Source of the DNA: Zonotrichia leucophrys gambelii
Lineage: Eukaryota; Chordata; Aves; Passeriformes; Passerellidae
NCBI RefSeq assembly: GCF_028769735.1
Contig: NC_088173.1
Span: 12,359,038-12,423,037 of the forward strand
Direction: 5' to 3'
Length of the DNA: 64,000 bases
Shown: positions 25,839 through 36,100 of the stretch, in pieces
Layout: every line of letters starts with the position of its first letter
Position numbering within the stretch: the first letter of the stretch is position 1
Program-made: the position numbers and the translations under genes
The notes under the pieces: model-generated
What the model saw: only the letters and a program-made list of their open reading frames with translations
What the model was told of the DNA's origin: nothing
The model's database searches: none

Positions 25839-28800
25839 GTAGCAGATTATCTATGAATTATTCAGTATCAAAATACATGTGACAATTGTCTTCTGTTATG
25901 AAATATACATAATTCATAAGACATCTGTTCTATGTTTTCACATTTAAGAGGTACAAAGTGCACAACAGCAAATGGTGTGAAATGGATACATAGGAATGTT
26001 TCATTTCATATCACTTTTTCTCTCAGGCTGTTCAATAACAGCTAAGGAAAAAGTCATGTACCAATTTATTCTCTATGTGGGGTTCTTCATTGTTTTGATA
26101 TAAAAATTAATTTCTAGTAATTCTCTTTTTGATCATAATAGATTTAATCAAGAATGTATACCATGAGTCCATTTAGCAGAAAACAAAATGCAAAATATCT
26201 GTCAACTATGCTAGATATAAATTCCTTATAAAGTAAGTAGTTTTTCTTACATGTGGGTTTGCAAGCATATACATTGCAGGCATATATATATTTGTGTATG
26301 TGCATATATATGTGTATAGATACTTTGATATCACAATGAAAATAAGGAGCAATTCCACTGAACACTTTTTTTTTTGTCAGCTAGTGCTTAGAAGTACCAT
26401 ACTTACAAGTCTTCAGGCCAAAACAAAACCACTTGACATTCAGAACTCTCTAGTTCAGGGTGCAATTAAATTGCACAATAAACAAAAAGAACATTAAATG
26501 GTCTCTGATCTCATAACTACTATTCAATGAGAAATATTCACATTCCAAGAAAGCTCATTTTTCAAATACTGCCTCTGTCTTTAACAGGACACTGAATTGA
26601 AATCTCATTACAGTGGACCATAACTCTATTCACATGTAGCACTTTGCTTCCATGATTTCAGAGCACTTCATTTAACTTTGCCTCTGAAACTTAAAGGGCT
26701 TTATAGAAAAAAAAAACCAGTTATGAAAAAAAAGTTATTGAAGAAAACTTTGTACCGAAACACAGAAGAAAATAACAAAAAATTTTGCAGATTTTGGTGG
26801 AGTAAAAAAGGAACTAAAAAATCATTTATATAATCTACAAAAATAAAGCCTATTTCAATTCTTCATAAATTTTTATCAAACAAAAGCAGAATTTCTAAGA
26901 CAAATTTATTGAAAATTTATTACTTACTCCTAGAACTCAGTCTTTAAACACATGATACTGAGAACATGAAAACAAGCACAAAAACAGTCAAAGGTATATT
27001 TCTTGCTATAAATCTAATGCTTATCATTACACATAACTAAGAAAATTAATCTCAGTGCATATAAAAATATAGTTTGCTGTCTTCTGGATTTAGGCTAAAC
27101 TTAGCCTAAAGTATTCTGAAAGGTTTGAAAGATACTCATTATCATTAACATGGAGATGAACCTCTTACTGCCATCCTGGAAGCAGACACCATCTCTGAAG
27201 TGTTCACTCACATTATCTGTCACTTCTTGCTGCAGGTCAGTGGGCAGCCTGTGTACTCAACTTGCAGTCTTGTCCTTGAAAGAGCTGTTAGACTCAAGCA
27301 ATCAAGCAATCTGCCAGCTTAGAACTTCCTTTCAAGTTGGCCACCCAGAAACAGACAAACTTCAGAAAATAGGTGTAGAAGCTACTCTCATTACAATTTA
27401 GAGTCCTGAGCACTTTAAAGCTAAGGTTCAAATCTTCCTTGGACTATGGGACGGAAAAAAATAGAGATGGTAAAAGAAGATCTTTTAGACATTATTTTGA
27501 TTATGAATGCCAGCAGGCATTCATGAGGAACACAAATGCAGATAAAAAGTTTACAAGAAGAGGAAATTTATCTTAGAACCTACCACAAGGTGATCCATGT
27601 AACCAAAAAGTAAAATTTAATTAGACTAAGATCATAAGTGGCATAAGAATGAAAAAACCTAAGTGAAAGTGAATGCAGTCAAAGCTTTCTAAAAGGAGTT
27701 TGAAACAGTTAAAGGAGGAAAATTTGGATTGTGTTGGGATAGGAGAAACGAGATCCTTCCATAGAAACAAGACCCATATGACCTTTCTTGTGAAGTCAAT
27801 AAGTTTCAATGAGAAGCCTGTTACCCTGCACTAGATTATTCATATAGCAGGAACAATCAGAATTATTGAAATTCAGTATAAAAAATCTGTTACTCTTTAA
27901 GTACAAAAAAAAAATTCTTTCCTTTAATTAAATTCATTGCAGTACTGCGATCCTGGGAAGGTCATCATTTCAAAAAAACCCAAAGTTTTTAATGGGAATC
28001 CTGAACATACATTTGCTCTAGAATAATTTAATGTTTTAGAACTGCATCTACAGTGCATTCTTAAAGATTTAGCAATCTTGAAGGTTTAGCAATCTTATCA
28101 CTATAATGTAAGTTCTTTTAAGATTTTGTTGAATTATTTAAGATTAATTTTCAAATAGAACCTCTTTTTGAATATCCAAGAAGCAATGAGTAAGAGCTTA
28201 ACAATTTATTTATTTTAAAAGGTATGCTTTTCTTCCAAAAGTCTTTCCAAGACCAGTGAGTTCTCTGCACAAATGAAGAAGTTTAAGTTGCAGAATTATG
28301 TAAAATTCAGTTACACCATGAGTTAGAAGGATCTGAAAGAGAACAGTCTGACAAATAAGAGACAAAAGCAGAAAACCAAACTAATTACTGTGTTTCTAGG
28401 AGGCTTAAACAGAATTATAAAAGCTAGAAAGTTTAAATAAAGGAATTGACAGCTGGTAGCATTTCATTAAACTACTCACTGCACCACTATACTGACATCA
28501 CCTATTGTTATATGATCAGAGGTATATTATTACAGATCTACTCATCAATTGGGTATATTTTGAACATTTAGCAGCAGACAGGCTGTTAATTTAAAAACCC
28601 CCCAGAATGCTGGGGGCTTCTTATCACAGCATAGCAATGAGTTATCCAGTGTTGCCTTCATGCTACACTGATAGTTCTTTCATTTATGCTTAAAAATAAA
28701 GTGTGGTTTTTTGATCATTGAAAACTGTTGAGTACTTTAAGATTCGTGACAAGTTCTGAATACCTAACAGCTTCTGCACCTTTTCTGATTTTGTTCCTGC

Positions 28801-29458
28801 CACTGCTGCTACATACATGCTGCATTAATTGTATACCTTCCTCAACTGATCAGAGGGCACCTTTTGAAATTCACTTGCCTTTTAATAGTAATCATTTGAA
28901 ATGTGGAAATCATATTAAAAAGAAAATGCAATAACACAAATCTTTACGAAAATTTGAATATATTGCACCCAACTGATATTACATTCAGATACATTTGGCT
29001 CCAGCTGTGAAGACAGAAAAGAAGAGACAGAAGAGCAAAACAATCACTGAAGTCATCATCACTTGCCTTTGTCTCCTGACCTGGCTTAGAGCCACTGCAG
29101 CTCAGTGAGCAAGCCTTTACTCTGTGTCCCCGTTCTCCTTTTCCCTTACATCAAATGAAAGGAGATAAGGAGAATGGAACTAGCAACCTGAACTTTAGTG
29201 GTGATAGGAAGGAGCTTAAGCTGAAAGTTTAATACTTTTCTTAGAGCATAAAATAATGCCAGAAACAAGGATTGAGCCCATGCCATGAAAAAAGTAGCCT
29301 TTTTTTTTGCATAGCCAGTGGAAAAACCACAACACAATATCTCTATGACTGAGACAATTAGCTCACTATGTACGAATAAAAATGTGTCACTTCCAGAAGC
29401 CCATAATTATTCCTGATCTTTACAAGTAAAATCCTGTTTTCGATGGCTACTTTAGTGA
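25839..29458. other. Unique AT-rich DNA
   Basis: No gene seen. An alternating AT/GT stretch is at about 26280-26322, and a short G/C hairpin (cccccag/ctggggg, loop aatg) is at 28599-28616. Open frames up to 83 codons resemble nothing known. Confidence 0.6.
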
Positions 29459-29462
29459 ATAG
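29459..29462. repeat. Target-site duplication, left (atag)
   Basis: Four bases immediately left of the proviral 5' LTR, repeated at 32322-32325 right of the 3' LTR. A 4-bp duplication fits gamma-like (class I) retroviral integrases. Four bases can match by chance, so this is only moderate support. Confidence 0.55.
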
Positions 29463-29584
29463 TGAGTCATGGGTTGACCCGGAAGGAGTGAGAATTCTGA
29501 GCTGTGTCAAACCAATGAAGGTTTTGGGTTTCATTCTGACACCTGTGTAGCCAGTGGGTTTGACACATCCTCCGAAAACAGGGG

Positions 29585-29590
29585 TTAAAA
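29585..29590 (+). promoter_or_regulatory. Possible TATA-like element in 5' LTR
   Basis: TTAAAA in the context ggggttaaaagcagg, conserved at 31095-31100 in the other LTR and positioned ~120 bp into the LTR, where a U3 promoter could end. If so, R would be long (about 1.1 kb to the AATAAA). Tentative. Confidence 0.3.
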
Positions 29591-30634
29591 GCAGGGCACT
29601 GCCTGGCATTTTCCCTTTTTGGACATCGCGGCGAGAGTTCAAACTCTCTCTCCTCCCCGGCCCCTGCTGCTGGCGGGGGAGGCCAGCATGCGGTGGGCTG
29701 GGGGACAGAGATGGGCTTGAGGGGGCTTCGGGGGGGCTTCGAGGAGGAAGGGTGGCAGGAGCCCCAAGAGCATGAGATATCGGTGCAACCATGGCACACT
29801 TTTCCCCCCCGCCCCCCTCCTACCTCCATCATGAGAGAGAGAGAGCTACGGCGGCACCGAATGTGATGGCAGCCCGCCGGGAGAAAGGGGGTGAAGAGAA
29901 GAGCCACGGCCGGCCGCAGCAGCAGCATGTGTGGAGTATCATCTCCCAGGACAGACAGAGACTAAACTTTAACCCTTTCTTGCATGATTGGCTAGGAAAA
30001 AGTAATTCCTCCTCGAAGCTGATAAGAGGGAGATGAGAGATGTAAATGAGATAAACTTGGCCGGAGATTGTGATAGATTGATGGTGAGAGATGATTTGGA
30101 GTGGCCTTTTAGCTGGACTTTTCTGTGCCATGGACTCAGTTGTTCCTGTGACACAGACTGCATTTAGGGGGAAGGCTTTCTCTAAAACCAGGAGGTACTA
30201 TGATGGAGACACCCCGCCCAGGGGGTTGGAAATATAGGGGGGGACAGTTGTCCCAAAAGCATGAACTGTGCCTTGTTGGAGTGAGAACAAGGCATCCTTG
30301 AAAGACCACCTAAAGTCAGTCTGGCCATGTCTCGGTGGTGAAGCACTGAGCATGGAAGGAATCGTTCACAAGCGGCAAATGGATTTCCGGGCGGTGCCGA
30401 GTGACAGGAAGCACACGAGGGTCTCAGTGCTTCTCACGAGAAGCCTATGAAAAAAGGACTTTCCTCTTACAGATCAATGCAGTTTGAGTATACTAAGTGT
30501 GGGGCCAAGGCTGAGCAGTTTTTGAGAGAATGTATGGATTGGAAAGTCAGGAGTGGTGGAAGATGGTTTGTAAGGTTTTCAATTTTTTTTTCTTTTCCTT
30601 ATAGTCTTTCCTATTTTTTCCTGTAGTTTTAGGT

Positions 30635-30640
30635 AATAAA
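30635..30640 (+). terminator. Polyadenylation signal in 5' LTR
   Basis: AATAAA in ttaggtaataaagtgttatt, followed by a T- and GT-rich stretch, 120 bp before the LTR end. The same signal is at 32196-32201 in the other LTR. Confidence 0.7.
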
Positions 30641-30765
30641 GTGTTATTTATGTTTAAGTTGGAGCCTGTTTTGCTTATTCCTGGTCACATCTCACAGCAG
30701 ACACCAGGGTGGGGCATTTTCATGGGGGCACTGGCTCTGTGCCAGGCTCAAACCATGACATTTTT

Positions 30766-30783
30766 TGGTTCCCTGGACCGGGA
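30766..30783 (+). other. tRNA-Glu-type primer binding site
   Basis: Reads TGGTTCCCTGGACCGGGA, continuing atcgaa. This is the complement of the tRNA-Glu 3' end (CCA plus acceptor stem and T-arm) with one extra G; the match extends through the T-arm GGGAATCGAA. It begins five bases after the 5' LTR. tRNA-Glu priming is known in several class I ERV groups (established knowledge). The one-base insertion could impair priming or be a sequence error. Confidence 0.8.
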
Positions 30784-30947
30784 ATCGAATCACGGGAGAA
30801 TGATGAGGTAAAGCTGTGAGATGAGACCAAGAAGAATAAGGAAAGCATGTACTAAGTTAAGGTAGATGAATAGTCATAGTGAATCTAAGGTATTGTTGTG
30901 TAGAAGTGTTTTGTAGTCCTGTTGATAATTTTAGAAAGTGTATTCTC

Positions 30948-30964
30948 GGAGGTGAAGGGTGGAG
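30948..30964 (+). other. Polypurine tract (plus-strand primer)
   Basis: ggaggtgaagggtggag, a purine-rich run with two T interruptions that directly abuts the TG of the 3' LTR, as expected for the RNase H-resistant primer of plus-strand synthesis. Confidence 0.6.
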
Positions 30965-32321
30965 TGTCATGGGTTGACCCGGAAGGAGTGAGAATTCTGG
31001 GAAGCTGTGGTCAAACCAATGAAGGTTTTGGGTTTCATACTGACACCTGGTGTAGCCAGTGGGGTTTGGACACACCTCCGAGAATACACAGGGGTTAAAA
31101 GCAGGGCACTGCCCTGGCATTTCCTCTTTTTGGACATCGCGGCCGAGGAGTTCAGACCTCTCTCCCTCGCCCGGCCCGCTGCTGCTGGGCGGGGGAGGGG
31201 CCAGCCATGCGGTGAGGCCTGGGCCGGGACAGAGATGGGCTTGAGGGGGCTTCGGGGGGGCTTCGAGGATGGAAGGGTGGCGGAGCCCCAAGAGACATCG
31301 AGATATCGGGCAACCAGCCCCTTTCCCCCCCCCCCCCCCCCCCCCGGAGAGAGAGAGAGCCGGCGGCACCGAATGTGATGGCAGCCCGCCAGGAGGAGAA
31401 AGGGGGGAGAGAGAGAGAGCCCGGCCGGCCGCAGCAGCAGCATGTGTGGGAGTATCATCTCCCAGGACAGACAGAGACTGAAAACTTTTAACCCTTTCTT
31501 GCATGATTGGGGCCTTGCGAAAATGCTAATCCTCCTCGAAGCTGAATAAGAAGGGAGATGAGAGATGAAATGAGATAAGACTTTGGCCCGGAGATTGTGG
31601 AGATGATTGGATGGGGAGAGATGATTTGGAGTGGCCTTTTAGCTGGACTTTTCTTGTAGCCATGGACTCAGTTGTTCCTGTGACACAGACTGCATTTAGG
31701 GGGAGGCAGTGCCTCAAACCCAGGAGGGTTCATTTGTGAGGACCCCCCGGCCCCAGGGGGTTGGAAATATATGGGGGGGACAGTTGTCCCAAAAGCAGAG
31801 ACTGTGCCTTTTTGGAGTGAGACAAGGCATCCTTGAAAGACCACCCTAAAAGCAGCTCTGGCCATGTCTCGGTGGTGAGAGCACTGAGCATGGAAGGAAC
31901 GTGTCACAAGCGGCAAATGGACTTTCCGGGCGGTGCCGGAGTGACAGGGAAGCACACGAGGGTCTCAGTGTGTCTCCATGAGAAGCCTATGGAACAAGAA
32001 GGACTCCGTTTCCTCTTCATGAACTGCAGTTTGAGTATACTAACGTGTGGGGCCAAGGCTGAGCAGTTGTTTTGAGAGAATGTATTGGATTGGGAAAGTC
32101 AGGGAGTGGGGAGGAGGAAAAGTGGTTTTTGTAAGGTTTTCAATTTTTTTTTCTTTTCCTTATAGTCTTTCCTATTTTTTCCTGTAGTTTTAGGTAATAA
32201 AGTGTTATTTATGTTTAAGTTGGAGCCTGTTTTGCTTATTCCTGGTCACATCTCACAGCAGACACCAGGGTGGGGCATTTTCATGGGGGCACTGGCTCTG
32301 TGCCAGGCTCAAACCATGACA
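30965..32321 (+). repeat. 3' LTR of the coding-less ERV
   Basis: Runs from tgtcatgggttgaccc to ctcaaaccatgaca. It contains the possible TATA-like TTAAAA (31095-31100), a GC-rich part with CpGs, a run of 21 C (31325-31345), a GAGAGA stretch, and an AATAAA near the 3' end. It is 59 bp longer than the 5' LTR, almost entirely because the other copy lacks scattered bases. Minus-strand open frames of 163 and 215 codons across it have no relation to retroviral proteins; the latter crosses the LTR boundary and is fortuitous. Confidence 0.9.
32196..32201 (+). terminator. Polyadenylation signal in 3' LTR
   Basis: AATAAA, same context as in the 5' LTR. This one would end any transcript started in the 5' LTR. 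Confidence 0.7.
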
Positions 32322-32325
32322 ATAG
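32322..32325. repeat. Target-site duplication, right (atag)
   Basis: Matches 29459-29462. The preceding a is the last base of the LTR. Confidence 0.55.
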
Positions 32326-32803
32326 GGAAAGGACACAGTATCCCATTTTCCATGTTGAGAGGTCTCTTCAATTTATAAAGGATGACATGTATTTCTTCAC
32401 CCTTCAGAATGCCTTACAGGTAGATGTTGTGGGGAATGCAAGAGTAGATATTATTTATGCCATTGCTTCTTTTAAGTGCTAGGAAAAGCAAATATTACCT
32501 CCTTCCAAAACAAAATAAAAACTAAAATACTCGTTATTTAACTTTTCAGCAAGCATTTTATGAGAAAAATGTTAGACCATAAATTTCAGTTCTAATTTCA
32601 CCTCCTTTCTTCTCCTCATTATAGTAAAATTAAGTGTTACAAGGGTGGGAGTAGGGGAAAAAATGTCATTAAGGCCTATTTGGTTTAGTATTTGGTTTAG
32701 GTCAACTAAGAGCTATTATGGTTACTAAATCTTGTTGGGTCATTGAAGACCTCAGCTTCTGTAGCTACTTTTAATTTGCACTCTTTGGTTTTCAGCCAGA
32801 GAT
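32326..32803. other. Unique spacer between two LTR elements
   Basis: No gene seen. The left flank of the next LTR (agagat, 32798-32803) forms part of its target-site duplication. Confidence 0.6.
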
Positions 32804-33191
32804 TGTGACAGTGGTCACAGGGGTTTTCAGGATGAGGGAAGAGATGAGGATTTGACTCTGTATTTCAGAAGGCTTGATTTATTATTTTATTATACATATA
32901 TATTACATTATAACTATACTAAAAAGAAATAGAAGGAAAGGTTTCTTCAGAAGGCTAGCTAAGAATGGAATGGAATCTATAACAAAGATCTGTGTCTTGG
33001 ACAGAGAGTACATGCTATCTGGTCTGTGGTTGGCCATTAATTGTAAACATTCAGGATGGCTCAATCACAGACACACCTGATGCATTCCACAGCAGCAGGT
33101 AACCATTGTTTACATTTTGTTTCTGAGGCCTCAGCTTCTCAGAAGGGAAAAAAATCTTAAGAAAGGATTTTCACAAAAGATGTCTGTGACA
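32804..33191 (-). mobile_element. Solo LTR, passerine ERVK-like, minus strand
   Basis: 388 bp with TG...CA ends: on the plus strand it starts tgtgacagtggtcacag and ends gatgtctgtgaca. The minus strand fits a common songbird LTR that I recall, with recognisable blocks such as gaagctgaggcctcag, aaaatgtaaacaatggtta, ttaatggccaaccacag and tcttagctagccttctga. Two overlapping-context AATAAA signals (complements of 32878-32883 and 32886-32891) support the minus orientation. The flanks agagat and atagat agree at five of six bases, fitting the 6-bp duplication of class II (ERVK) elements. No internal sequence adjoins it. Confidence 0.82.
32878..32891 (-). terminator. Polyadenylation signals of the ERVK-like LTR
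   Basis: The complement contains AATAAA twice, in AATAAAATAATAAATC, followed on the minus strand by caagccttctg. This is the usual place for the signal in this LTR type. Confidence 0.6.
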
Positions 33192-36100
33192 ATAGATCTG
33201 CAGTACTGTGCTACAATAAGATGTACTCCCCCCTCATCTTTAACCTGGAGATGAAGACAATAATTTGTAATACTATCTACTCTCAGTAGAATTTTTCAGT
33301 AGTATATTTTATGGCATTTCACAGTAAGCCTGGTGCCCTTCTCCTTCACTACTTTAACAGTTCTGATTTGAATACCCCTGCTTAAAGGCTTTCTACATAA
33401 AAGGTAACACTTTCATAGAACTTGAAAATAAGGATCGACATAAAGACACAATAAAATGGAAGTCTAACAAAAATCTGACTTGGATGATCACTCACTATCT
33501 TATTTTCATCTGTGGGAGGAGCAGACTAGTATCAGGTGCAGTATATAGCTCCTCATTCCAGACTTTGGTCTAAACTACCCCACAGAGAAATTAATGCACG
33601 TGTTTCAAGAGTCCATCAATTTCACTCTGATGGGAGTTTTGTCTTGAACCAGGTGAGGCAAGCTGAGCAGTAGCTGCAAACACCAATGAGTCAGGGGAAA
33701 AATGCCAAATAAACAGAGCTTCAAATGAAAAATATGATGAGTTTCTAATAAGCTTACACAGATTCCAAATTGCAGTTTATTTTGACAAAGCTAAAAATAA
33801 TTGCCTACTTAATTGCCTTCACGTGAAACAGCCTTTTGCAAAGGTGTTCTGATACTATTGTGAACAGACTTGTGAGCATTTAGAAAGACATTTAAATAGT
33901 TATTTATTGGATTGCAATAGTATCATCTGTTAATGTAATGTAATAAAATGATAAACAGAACATAAGAAACATATTTTTTAGTGTAATAGCACAGCAGAAA
34001 GTAATAACTTTTCCACCATCTTCCAGTAACTAATGTTCAATCCACTTGCAAGAAGCAAAGCTGCATTTCTCCTTTTTTAATCCTACCACACCTAATTTGA
34101 AAGGGGAAAAATGCTAATCAATGACTACCTGATCTGCAAATCAGACTCTGCCAAAAGACATTTTTTCACTAATGACTAAAAGAGACTATGAAAGAATCTG
34201 CTAGTTTAATCCTTGTTCTGCCCCTGTATTATGCTGTCACCCTGCATTATGCTCTCACCTATTTTGGCCCTTGAATACTCCATGAGAAAAGACTGAATTA
34301 TTATAAAACAGCTCTAAAATACCCCATAGGTATATTTGAATACAACACCAAGAGTACACAAAGTGCTATTGTCAAAACAAAGACTGTCTCAAAACTTAGT
34401 GCAAAGACCACGCTGAGGTATGAAATGGAGTGATAAGGGTAGAAAGAGTGCTTTAAAAAAAGTATGAATACCAACCTTGTATTTTTTTTTCTAGCAGAAT
34501 TACAATTTTTCATGCCAGAAGCAAGGCATAAATAAAATATTAAGTCATTTGTAATTTGTATAACAAAATAGTGCAGGCCATTCCAACTAGAGATAGGTTT
34601 ACACAGCAGTCAAAAGCGCAGGCTTGGCCAGTAATTGTTTATGAGTTCTTATGGTTGTTTCCATCTGGCTACAATTTTACAATTCAAAAAAAGTGAAATT
34701 GTTTAATTCATCATCAAATTAAAAGGCCTTTCAAAATTTGTATTGCTCTCAAGTTATGGACATTAGCAAAAAAAGGTTTCTAAGCTTTCCTTATATTACT
34801 ATTTCTCCAATTATTAGTCTACAAACAAAGAATCACAATTCACTTTTTACCATCCAGTATGGATACGCCGGAAGGAAAATAGAAGCTGCAATAAGCATAT
34901 AAATTATAGAAAGCCTCAGAGTCCAAGTGTGCACACAGAGCAGACTGACTCTGTGCCATGCACTCAGAAAAAGACCCTGCTTGTGTTAGCTTCTGATCTT
35001 TGTGAGTAAGAATGGAAGGAATATACTTGTACACATCATAAATTCAGCCCCACAATAGTATTTCATTAAACAGTATTTCCTCACCTTTCTCCTGCCCTAT
35101 CCTACTGTAAAACAAATATAGTAAAAGAAAAGAAGTGCAAACAAATTAGTGCAGAACACATGGCATGACCCACTATACATAATAGAACATTCTTAGTTTT
35201 AAAACAACACAAAAAAAAACTGAGGCAAGTGTCTATAAAAATCTAGTTCAGTGAAAGTTGTGTATACAATGGTTGTGGATTACACTGCCCTAATTTACAG
35301 TGCTTCAGTGAAGTTTCAGAAAGTATTTTTGCCTTTCTCTCTTTCACATTTGTATTTACAAAAAAAGATACTATAAAAGATCCTTGCTGTAGAATCAGGA
35401 CAACAAAAGGACAAAGAGGCAGAATTCTGAATTCTACAAGCAATGTCTGAGAAATATAGCACATAATGAACAGCAAGTCAACTTGACATGGCTCCAATTG
35501 TGTAGGAAAATATTCAGCTGAGATCAGGAACAACCCAGTTTATTTTCTGGATTTTAACACTACTGTAATATATTATTCCTGGTATAAAATTTTCCAATGG
35601 CAAAGGAAGCAGTGATAACAATGGCAATTTTGTATTCCAGGTGAGCTGCAGCAACTGCCTTTCTGTAGACTAATATTTTTTTCCACAAGACCTCGTTAAT
35701 GAATAGGCTTTGCTTTAAACAGCTGATGTTTTAACTAAAGTCTATTGTGATCAAATGTCAGAAAGAGCTGAAACTCAAAAGAGTCATTACAGTAAGATTG
35801 TTACCAACTGATTCACAGGCATTTACTTGCAGCCTAGTTGTTAGTCCATTCTGTTGTATTCTTATTTATCAAGTCAGAGAAATATATTCCTATTCCAATT
35901 CAAATGTAGAGCTTACTGCACTAAACAATATGAAAAATAATAAGAAAAGTATGGATTAAACATATGGTATAAACAGCAAGTATGGTATAAACAATAATAA
36001 AAGTATGGATTAAATATTAGGAAAGAAATTCATTCATGAAGAGAGAAGGGAATGAAAAAGTTGTAGAATTTCAGTAGCCTTGTTTATAAACAACAGGATT

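Larger units (their letters stand above)
29463..30760 (+). repeat. 5' LTR of the coding-less ERV
   Basis: Starts with tgagtcatgggttgaccc (the partner LTR starts tgtcatgggttgaccc) and ends ggctcaaaccatgaca. Compared with the 3' LTR it lacks many single bases, mostly in the first ~1.1 kb (for example gctgtgtc against gctgtggtc, acctgtgtag against acctggtgtag, cactgcctgg against cactgccctgg), while substitutions are fewer. A GC-rich part with CpGs lies at about 29620-29920. Minus-strand frames of 144 and 153 codons across it are chance frames in GC-rich repeat. Confidence 0.9.
30761..30964 (+). other. ERV interior remnant, 204 bp
   Basis: After a run of T comes the primer binding site (30766-30783), then about 160 bp of leader-like sequence without an open frame, then a purine-rich tract up to the 3' LTR. 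No codons resembling retroviral proteins are present. The sequence between the two priming signals is unassigned. Confidence 0.85.
29463..32321 (+). mobile_element. Coding-less endogenous retrovirus: LTR - 204 bp - LTR
   Basis: Two direct LTRs of 1298 and 1357 bp flank a 204-bp interior that holds a primer binding site matching the 3' end of tRNA-Glu and a purine-rich tract just before the 3' LTR. There is no gag, pro, pol or env, so it is either an extreme internal deletion or a TRIM-like non-autonomous family that depends on a relative for proteins. LTR ends are TG...CA and an atag duplication flanks the unit, pointing to a single insertion event. The last ~190 bp of both LTRs look identical, suggesting youth. 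The primer type points to a class I (gamma-like) ERV; this is inference. The insertion cannot make viral protein. Confidence 0.85.

Noticed and set aside
25463..25882. 139-codon plus-strand open frame and overlapping frames
   Set aside because: Plus strand is antisense to a minus-strand CR1, so it is a shadow of the repeat.
28599..28616. G/C stem followed by TTCTT resembling a bacterial intrinsic terminator
   Set aside because: The host is a vertebrate and the T run is absent; the stem is seven bp and probably chance.
29358..29928. 144- and 153-codon minus-strand open frames
   Set aside because: Antisense to the 5' LTR; same explanation.
30857..31504. 215-codon minus-strand open frame, and 163-codon frame at 30967-31458
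   Set aside because: They lie antisense in the GC-rich part of an LTR, and the longer one crosses the LTR boundary. Homologous frames in the other LTR are shifted by indels. No retroviral or other protein similarity seen.
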